From Desulfomonile tiedjei (GTDB taxonomy: Bacteria; Desulfobacterota; Desulfomonilia; Desulfomonilales; Desulfomonilaceae): 5,243 nucleotides of DNA. A model generated the notes under the pieces. That model had not been told where the DNA came from, did not search any database, and was given only the letters and a program-made list of their open reading frames with translations. Of the stretch, positions 1-4,743 are shown piece by piece. The stretch's first letter is position 1. Every line of letters starts with the position of its first letter. The translations under genes and the position numbers were made by a program. The stretch lies in contig DYRE01000170.1 of assembly GCA_020718965.1 (NCBI GenBank), forward strand, positions 1 through 5,243, read 5' to 3'.

Positions 1-85
1 ACCATTGGTTATTTCTGCCGCGTTTCAGGCGGCTCAGGGAAAAAAGGGGAAAGCTTTTACCGGGAATAAGGGTAATACCGCGTGA
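1..85 (+). CDS. 3' end of an upstream gene, product unknown (partial)
   Basis: Reading from base 2 gives an open frame of 27 codons ending in TGA at 83-85. The visible C-terminus begins PLVISAAFQAAQ and continues as a basic, Gly/Lys/Asn-rich tail ending GNTA. The stop overlaps the GTG (82-84) or abuts the ATG (85-87) of the next gene in the usual GTGA/TGATG arrangement of coupled operon genes, which is the main reason to prefer this frame. The first residues are hydrophobic and could be the end of a membrane helix followed by a basic tail, but this is too short to identify a family. Another frame, starting at base 1 and ending in TAA at 67-69, is also open and cannot be excluded. Confidence 0.45.
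   Translation, partial: PLVISAAFQAAQGKKGKAFTGNKGNTA
68..72 (+). promoter_or_regulatory. Likely ribosome binding site for the heptahaem cytochrome gene
   Basis: AAGGG lies 9 bases before GTG 82 and 12 bases before ATG 85. The spacing slightly favours GTG 82, but the two starts differ by one codon and cannot be separated by sequence alone. The site lies inside the end of the upstream gene. Confidence 0.45.
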
Positions 86-1131
86 TGCGTGGAGGCATAG
101 GATATATTCTAATTGGTGTTTTGATCCTGGCGTTGGCCTTTGCTGCGGGTGAGGTCTCCATAAGAAGTTTTTCATGCAAGGCTTGTCACCAGCGTCAGGC
201 TGAAAATGCACATTGGATGGCCAATCAGTTGAAAGATAAAAACAAAGGGTTTGCTCACGCATTGATAGCTTGCGCTGATTGCCATATTGAGGGAAGCCCT
301 CAAAACACCTCTTTGTCCAGGGGAAGAGCTTTGTTACACGCCATAACCTATTTGGTTCCTCAGATCGATCCCCGTCAGCCGCAAACTACAGGATTTCTGA
401 ACAGAACAAGAATCCCGAGCGCTAACTGCGAGTTTTGTCATTTTGCGTCCATTTACAGGAAAGCTGTATATTTGAAAGATTTACCCGAGGGACTGCGAGA
501 AATTGGATTGGTTATGGATCATCGAAAGCACGTCATAGCCCGCGATGATACCTGTGCGAAATGCCACGAGCGTTATAAACAGGATGATCAAAACAGGGCC
601 GATAAAGAGGTCAATTATTCAGAGGTCAATCATCTGGCTTGTGATTCGTGTCATGCATTTGCTTCACACGACTATCAGAGTGGTCGACTACTGCCTATGA
701 CTGACGCGCAATTCATCGAAGCTCGACAACTGGCATGGAAATCGGTATCGAAAAATCCCAGGTGGATGGTAGCGTTTCCTTTGGAAAAAAGTTGCAATCG
801 CTGTCACAACGGGAAAATTCATTATAAGACTGCAATATTCCTATCAGACTGCCGAGTTGGGACTAACTACGAAAACTGTCTTAAATGCCATCCCATAATG
901 ACAAGAGAATATTTTGAAAGATACATCAAAGATCGTGAGGCGGGAAGTCCAGTTCAGGAATCTTCCAAGGGAAGTGACTCGTTGGACAAATCATCCGGGA
1001 ACAATGTGACATTCACCTCAGGTTATGACAGTGTAGGTCGGAATTACGGTCGTCCTGACAATCGACTTGAATTGAACTTTCCCAATTCCAAAATGAATTG
1101 GAGCGACGGATATGCCAACAGTCAGAGATAA
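82..1131 (+). CDS. Membrane-anchored heptahaem c-type cytochrome (NapC/NirT-like N-terminus)
   Basis: Predicted periplasmic electron carrier of 349 residues. A hydrophobic segment at residues 6-23 has no clear cleavage site and should act as a signal anchor. Seven CXXCH motifs begin at C32, C64, C116, C158, C187, C238 and C266, so seven covalent haems are expected. The first two (CKACH and CADCH, about 30 residues apart, directly after the anchor) resemble the start of NapC/NirT/NrfH quinol-oxidising cytochromes. Extra histidines such as those in DHRKH (146-150) are candidate distal ligands. After the last haem (H270) comes a haem-free tail of about 79 residues, rich in Ser, Asn, Gly and Asp and probably disordered. 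The gene overlaps the next one by 20 bases. It probably exchanges electrons with quinol or the complex encoded downstream; the partner is inferred. It could equally be described as a c3-family multihaem cytochrome, because beyond the first haem pair the NapC resemblance fades. Confidence 0.9.
   Translation: MMRGGIGYILIGVLILALAFAAGEVSIRSFSCKACHQRQAENAHWMANQLKDKNKGFAHALIACADCHIEGSPQNTSLSRGRALLHAITYLVPQIDPRQPQTTGFLNRTRIPSANCEFCHFASIYRKAVYLKDLPEGLREIGLVMDHRKHVIARDDTCAKCHERYKQDDQNRADKEVNYSEVNHLACDSCHAFASHDYQSGRLLPMTDAQFIEARQLAWKSVSKNPRWMVAFPLEKSCNRCHNGKIHYKTAIFLSDCRVGTNYENCLKCHPIMTREYFERYIKDREAGSPVQESSKGSDSLDKSSGNNVTFTSGYDSVGRNYGRPDNRLELNFPNSKMNWSDGYANSQR
1100..1103 (+). promoter_or_regulatory. 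Ribosome binding site for the HdrC-like gene, inside the cytochrome gene
   Basis: GGAG lies 8 bases before ATG 1112. It supports the start that makes this gene overlap the preceding cytochrome gene by 20 bases, so its translation is probably coupled to that of the cytochrome. Confidence 0.65.
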
Positions 1132-1591
1132 ATCAAAAGACAATCTCAATCGTGAAGTGGCCAACACGATCCTCAATATCAAGGAACCGCCAGTGGCTCG
1201 TTTTCGGTTGCTTTCAAAAGGAATGGAGCCGTATCACAGGCTTTTCATACCTGACCCGAATTCGGATGTAATTGGAGACAAAGGCTGCCTGGCGTGTGGA
1301 AACTGCATAGATTCCTGTCCCGTGTTGCGAAAGGACCCGATACGATTCGACAAGACAGCGCAACGAACCTCGTTCGCACTCGAAGCTTGCGTTGGAGAAG
1401 ATTGCGAGCAGTGTTATTCCTGTGTTCTGGCCTGTCCGCAGGTGGATACGGCGTATAAGGATTTCATCGTGGACGAGGTAGTTCCTGAAACCATTGAGCC
1501 AGCGCCCAGGATTACCTCGATGGACAATTATTTCATGGGACTTATTGCGCTGATACTCGGAATCATGATTGGGGTTTTCATAGCCCGATAA
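1112..1591 (+). CDS. HdrC-like two-cluster ferredoxin with C-terminal membrane anchor
   Basis: A 159-residue protein with two [4Fe-4S] motifs of the HdrC/GlpC kind: CLACGNCIDSCP at 59-70 and CEQCYSCVLACP at 98-109, each C-x2-C-x2-C-x3-C-P. A further Cys, C93, lies just before the second. The last 20 residues (about 140-157) form one hydrophobic helix ending in Arg, so the protein is probably tail-anchored with its clusters on the cytoplasmic side; there is no N-terminal signal. HdrC-type proteins pass electrons between a catalytic partner and a membrane or flavin component. No HdrA, HdrB or HdrD is visible, so the likely partner is the SdhB-like protein encoded 44 bases downstream. A role as the membrane docking and wiring subunit of the flavoprotein pair, replacing SdhC/D, is inference. 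The family call is firm for the ferredoxin domain and weak for any specific complex. Confidence 0.88.
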   Translation: MPTVRDKSKDNLNREVANTILNIKEPPVARFRLLSKGMEPYHRLFIPDPNSDVIGDKGCLACGNCIDSCPVLRKDPIRFDKTAQRTSFALEACVGEDCEQCYSCVLACPQVDTAYKDFIVDEVVPETIEPAPRITSMDNYFMGLIALILGIMIGVFIAR

Positions 1592-1622
1592 TTTAATTTG
1601 CAACCTGGATCAAGCGACTAGA

Positions 1623-1627
1623 AAGGA
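1623..1627 (+). promoter_or_regulatory. Ribosome binding site for the SdhB-like gene
   Basis: AAGGA lies 8 bases before ATG 1636 and supports that start. The 44-base gap before the gene shows no terminator or clear promoter. Confidence 0.6.
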
Positions 1628-1635
1628 TTTTAAAG

Positions 1636-2415
1636 ATGTCTGCGGTCACGCAACAGTTGATGGAAACTGATGAATTATCAAATGATTTATCGATCCGCAC
1701 GGATTTGATCCCAATTTTCATAATGGGCAAGAAATATGACGTGCCAAGCACTCTGACAATTCAAAAGGCTTTGGAATATGCAGGATATCAACTGATAAGA
1801 GGTTGCGGATGCCGTGGAGGTATTTGCGGGGCCTGCGCCACTGTGTACAGGCTTCCAGGAAGCCCCAAAATCAATGTTGGACTAGCGTGCCAGACTGTCG
1901 TTCAACCTAGCATGTATCTCGCGATGATCCCGTTCTTTCCAGCAAATCGAGCTGTTTACAATTTGGATGAACTCAAGCCCGACGCTCAAACAATTTTGGA
2001 GTATTACCCCGAACTGGCCAAGTGCATGGGATGCAACACCTGCACTAAATCATGTCCAATGGAAATCCCAGTCATGGAATATATCTCCGCGGCTATTAGG
2101 GGGGACATTGAAAAGGCCGCTGAAATTTCCATGTCGTGTGTCATGTGTGGGATTTGCGCTGCGAGATGCCCTGCGGAACTGGGCCAGTACAACATTGGAA
2201 TCATGTGCAGAAGAATAACCGGCAAACATATCAAACCCCGAGCGGAGCATGTTTGGGAAATGATAGAAAAAATCAACTCGGGGCGTTACGAAACCGGATT
2301 GAATGAGTTGATCAACTCTGAGGTCCAGAACCTCAGAAAACTTTATGTGGAAAGGCAGATGGAGCCTCATACGGGCCCTGAAGAATGGAAGCCGGACAGC
2401 AACAGTTATCTTTAA
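1636..2415 (+). CDS. SdhB/FrdB-like iron-sulfur protein ([2Fe-2S] plus two [4Fe-4S])
   Basis: A 259-residue electron-transfer subunit of the succinate dehydrogenase/fumarate reductase iron-sulfur type. Residues 24-105 form a plant-type ferredoxin domain with [2Fe-2S] ligands C59, C64, C67 and C85 (CRGGICGAC, then GLAC); an extra C57 stands beside them. The helical second domain has CMGCNTCTKSCP (130-141) and CVMCGICAARCP (168-179). In classical SdhB/FrdB the last motif lacks one cysteine and holds [3Fe-4S], the quinone-side cluster. Here all four cysteines are present, so a second [4Fe-4S] is expected, as in thiol:fumarate reductase TfrB or HdrC-like proteins. TfrB's C-terminal CCG domain is absent. 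There is no Tat signal, so the protein is cytoplasmic. It lies directly before the flavoprotein gene and is its probable partner, passing electrons between FAD and the HdrC-like or NrfC-like proteins. The family is clear; the exact complex is not. Confidence 0.9.
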   Translation: MSAVTQQLMETDELSNDLSIRTDLIPIFIMGKKYDVPSTLTIQKALEYAGYQLIRGCGCRGGICGACATVYRLPGSPKINVGLACQTVVQPSMYLAMIPFFPANRAVYNLDELKPDAQTILEYYPELAKCMGCNTCTKSCPMEIPVMEYISAAIRGDIEKAAEISMSCVMCGICAARCPAELGQYNIGIMCRRITGKHIKPRAEHVWEMIEKINSGRYETGLNELINSEVQNLRKLYVERQMEPHTGPEEWKPDSNSYL

Positions 2416-2476
2416 GTTTTGATGCGGTTTAATCGCCAGGAATCAGTTACCTCTAAATCAATCATCCTTTTTTGAT

Positions 2477-2480
2477 GGAG
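2477..2480 (+). promoter_or_regulatory. Ribosome binding site deciding the flavoprotein start
   Basis: GGAG ends 6 bases before ATG 2487. The earlier in-frame starts TTG 2472 and ATG 2475 have no Shine-Dalgarno-like sequence upstream, only a pyrimidine-rich CATCCTTTTTT stretch. ATG 2487 is therefore the better start. Confidence 0.65.
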
Positions 2481-2486
2481 TTGACT

Positions 2487-4166
2487 ATGGGATATACTCC
2501 AGAACTACTGGAACTCATAAAAAGAGTCGAAAAGACAAGGCCACAAAGAGTCGCCCGGAAAAAAGCCGGGGAAGAATTTCCAGCGCTCACACTGGACGAA
2601 AGAAAGGTCCGACTTGAAAAATATCACCCGGATTATAGAGATGGGGCGCTCCGTGAACTCAAGGTTGGTCCAAGCAAAGGTTATTCGGTCGCTCAGGAAA
2701 TAGCGGATCAATTTGAAGCTAGAAGCCGAATAGACCCGGACAGGATTGATTTGAACGAAGTTCATTATGAAACAGACGTTCTGGTAATTGGAGGGGGAGG
2801 AGCCGGAACAGCGGCGGCGCTCATGGCTGAAGAGGCAGGAGCAAGGGTTATTATCGCCACCAAGCTTCGCCATGGAGACGCAAACACGATGATGGCGGAG
2901 GGGGGCATACAGGCTGCTACAAAAAGCTGGAAGGATTCGCCCTATTTTCATTATCTGGACGTTATGGGAGGAGGGCATTTCGAAAATGATCCACTCCTTG
3001 TAAAGACCATGGTCCTGGAAGCGCCAAAGGTTATAGGTTGGCTTGAAGATTTGGGTTGCATGTTCAACAAGCGGCCGGACGGAAAAATGTTCACTCTGCA
3101 TGGCGCGGGAACTTGCAGAAAAAGGATGCACTATGCCGGGGACATGACCGGCGCTGAAATAATGAGGACACTAAGGGACGAAGCAAGAAACCGAATGAAG
3201 AATATCGGTGTTCTGGAATTTGCTCCGGCGGTTGAGTTGTTGCTTGACGAAAAGGGCTCGTGTTCGGGAGCTGTACTCTATAATCTTGAAACTGAAGAAT
3301 ATTTCCTGGTCAAGGCGAAGTCGGTTATCATGGCCACTGGTGGTTCCGGCAGGCTCCACATGCAAAACTTCATGACAACCAATCACTATGGGGCAACCGG
3401 CGATGGACTTGCCATGGGGTATCGCTTGGGGATAAAGGTGCGTTTTCTTCACGCCACCCAGTATCATCCAACCGGCGCGGTCTTCCCGGAACAGTCGGAG
3501 GGGCTTCTTATCACTGAGAAAGTCAGAGGAGCTGGAGCCAATCTTGTCAACATAGATGGAGAACAGTTTGTCTTCGAACGTGAACCTCGCGATATTGAAT
3601 CATCGAGCATCATTCGCGAATGTGAGAAGGTCCGGAAGGGGATACCGGTACCCGGGCAAAAGGGGAAATTTGGCGTATGGCTTGATTCTCCAATGATTGA
3701 TCTTCTTGAAGGCGCAGGAACCGTTGAACGTGAATTTCCGGCCAAGTTCATCCTTTTTAAGCGCTACGGAATTGATATATCTCAGCTCCCAATGTTGATT
3801 TATCCAACTCTGCATTATCAAAATGGTGGTTTGGAGTATAAACCTGATTGTTCAACCGAAATTCCGGGTTTTTTCGTTGCGGGAGAAGTTGGGGGAGGAG
3901 TTCATGGCGCCAACCGGCTTATGGGTAATTCTCTTCTGGATATTTCGGTGTTTGGAAGATTGGCTGGGCAATCAGCCGGAATGTTCGCAAAAGATAGAGG
4001 AGATATTGGCGCTCTCAGTGTTGAGCATGTGCGTCAATACCACAGGGAACTAGAAACTGAAGGAATAAAAACTGATCGGGTTTCACCCATGATCTTGCCC
4101 GATTATACAACTCCTGAAGTCAAAAAACGCCAATGGACTACGAAATATGTGGGTTCCTTGAGATAA
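2487..4166 (+). CDS. SdhA/FrdA-family flavoprotein, atypical (fumarate reductase/succinate dehydrogenase-like)
   Basis: A 559-residue FAD protein of the SdhA/FrdA/NadB family. The start at ATG 2487 is chosen from the GGAG 6 bases upstream; the frame opens five codons earlier. Residues 1-95 are a charged leader not found in classical SdhA. The Rossmann FAD motif VIGGGGAG is at 100-107 and MAEGGIQAA at 136-144. N133 sits where E. coli FrdA has the FAD-linked H44, so FAD is probably non-covalent. Catalytic and substrate-binding residues are retained by motif alignment: H327 (QYHPTG), T343/E344 (ITEK), R368 (PRD, the proton-shuttle Arg), H443 (LHYQNGG) and R477 (GANRL). After VFGRLAG (488-494) only about 65 residues follow, so most of the usual C-terminal helical domain is missing. 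There is no export signal, so it should be cytoplasmic. It probably interconverts succinate and fumarate or a similar dicarboxylate; NadB-type L-aspartate oxidase is less likely given the SdhB-like neighbour. Physiological direction is unknown. Confidence 0.9.
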   Translation: MGYTPELLELIKRVEKTRPQRVARKKAGEEFPALTLDERKVRLEKYHPDYRDGALRELKVGPSKGYSVAQEIADQFEARSRIDPDRIDLNEVHYETDVLVIGGGGAGTAAALMAEEAGARVIIATKLRHGDANTMMAEGGIQAATKSWKDSPYFHYLDVMGGGHFENDPLLVKTMVLEAPKVIGWLEDLGCMFNKRPDGKMFTLHGAGTCRKRMHYAGDMTGAEIMRTLRDEARNRMKNIGVLEFAPAVELLLDEKGSCSGAVLYNLETEEYFLVKAKSVIMATGGSGRLHMQNFMTTNHYGATGDGLAMGYRLGIKVRFLHATQYHPTGAVFPEQSEGLLITEKVRGAGANLVNIDGEQFVFEREPRDIESSSIIRECEKVRKGIPVPGQKGKFGVWLDSPMIDLLEGAGTVEREFPAKFILFKRYGIDISQLPMLIYPTLHYQNGGLEYKPDCSTEIPGFFVAGEVGGGVHGANRLMGNSLLDISVFGRLAGQSAGMFAKDRGDIGALSVEHVRQYHRELETEGIKTDRVSPMILPDYTTPEVKKRQWTTKYVGSLR

Positions 4167-4172
4167 ACCTAT

Positions 4173-4712
4173 ATGAACGACACATCGACAAGACAGGGCT
4201 ATTTGGCCGCTTTATCAGATTTCCTGGTAAGACTGAAAGATCCTTCGACCTATTGGAAAAGTCAGGCTTTTTATTGGGGGATTATTCTGATAGCGCTGAT
4301 AGCTTCTGGAGTCCTTGTTGGGCTGTTGACCTTGTCAAGTGTTTTTGGGGGAGGTAACGTTTCATTCCCTGCTTATGGTTCTCCCGGGCCCGTTGTTTTC
4401 AGACATTACTCACACATGTGGTTCAAAAACGGAAAATACAAAGACTGCAAGACATGTCACGAATCGATCTTTGCCACACAGCATTATGGGACTTTTATTT
4501 TGAGAGCCTTGAAAGACTCACCTCCACTTAAGGTACATATAGGAAAAGACGCTTCAACGCTTTTTGTCCCTGGAACAATTGTTGAGGATGAAACGGCAAG
4601 AGTTGATTATAAAGTTCCGAGGGCCTGCGCTACATGCGCGACTGGAACCTGTCATGATGGAAAGGAATCATTCAGCCGATTTGAGTGCTTGGGTTGCCAT
4701 AAACCTAAATAG
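4173..4712 (+). CDS. Membrane-anchored trihaem c3/c7-type cytochrome
   Basis: A 179-residue protein whose first 33 residues are polar and basic (probably cytoplasmic), followed by one membrane helix at about 34-57 and a periplasmic domain. Three haem sites are visible: CKTCH (92-96), a c3-type C-x4-C-H site CATGTCH (155-161), and CLGCH (172-176). FRHYSH with H78 and H81 matches the FxHxxH distal-ligand pattern of c3/c7 cytochromes just before the first haem. An extra C152 lies directly before the second site. The gene starts 6 bases after the flavoprotein stop with only a weak GAGA ribosome site at 4160-4163, so translation is probably coupled. It is followed by an NrfC/DsrO-like gene. This trihaem-then-ferredoxin order recalls DsrJ-DsrO, although the haem motifs are c7-like. 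It probably relays electrons between the membrane complex and periplasmic carriers (inference). Confidence 0.88.
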   Translation: MNDTSTRQGYLAALSDFLVRLKDPSTYWKSQAFYWGIILIALIASGVLVGLLTLSSVFGGGNVSFPAYGSPGPVVFRHYSHMWFKNGKYKDCKTCHESIFATQHYGTFILRALKDSPPLKVHIGKDASTLFVPGTIVEDETARVDYKVPRACATCATGTCHDGKESFSRFECLGCHKPK

Positions 4713-4743
4713 ATCAGGATATTGAGAAAATTCGACAAAACCA

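Noticed and set aside
3..152. Frame 3 at the left edge, open through about base 152
   Set aside because: Its Arg/Trp-rich translation is unlike a natural protein and it overlaps the anchor of the cytochrome; frame 2 with its coupled stop is more plausible.
1214..1603. 129-codon open frame on the - strand
   Set aside because: Antisense to the HdrC-like ferredoxin, whose cysteine motifs prove the + frame; the translated protein has no recognisable features.
2004..2370. Two overlapping - strand open frames and a + strand frame (1967-2218) inside the SdhB-like gene
   Set aside because: All overlap the region coding for the two [4Fe-4S] motifs; none has its own ribosome site or domain.
2467..2473. 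T-run before the flavoprotein gene as a terminator
   Set aside because: No GC-rich stem precedes it, and the neighbouring SdhB-like and SdhA-like genes are expected to be co-transcribed.
2472..2486. TTG 2472 or ATG 2475 as the flavoprotein start
   Set aside because: Neither has a ribosome site; GGAG at 2477-2480 is correctly spaced for ATG 2487.
2505..3131. 208-codon open frame on the - strand
   Set aside because: Lies wholly antisense to the flavoprotein's strongly conserved leader and FAD domain; its translation shows no domain or motif and it has no plausible neighbours on that strand.
3171..4053. Several short - strand frames and a + strand frame at 3823-4053 inside the flavoprotein gene
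   Set aside because: They are out of frame with conserved HPTG, HYQNGG and GANRL motifs and show no sign of coding on their own.
4133..4357. Short + frame spanning the end of the flavoprotein gene and the start of the trihaem cytochrome gene
   Set aside because: Considered as a frameshifted continuation of the flavoprotein C-terminus, but its translation does not resemble the SdhA helical domain and it overlaps the cytochrome's membrane helix.
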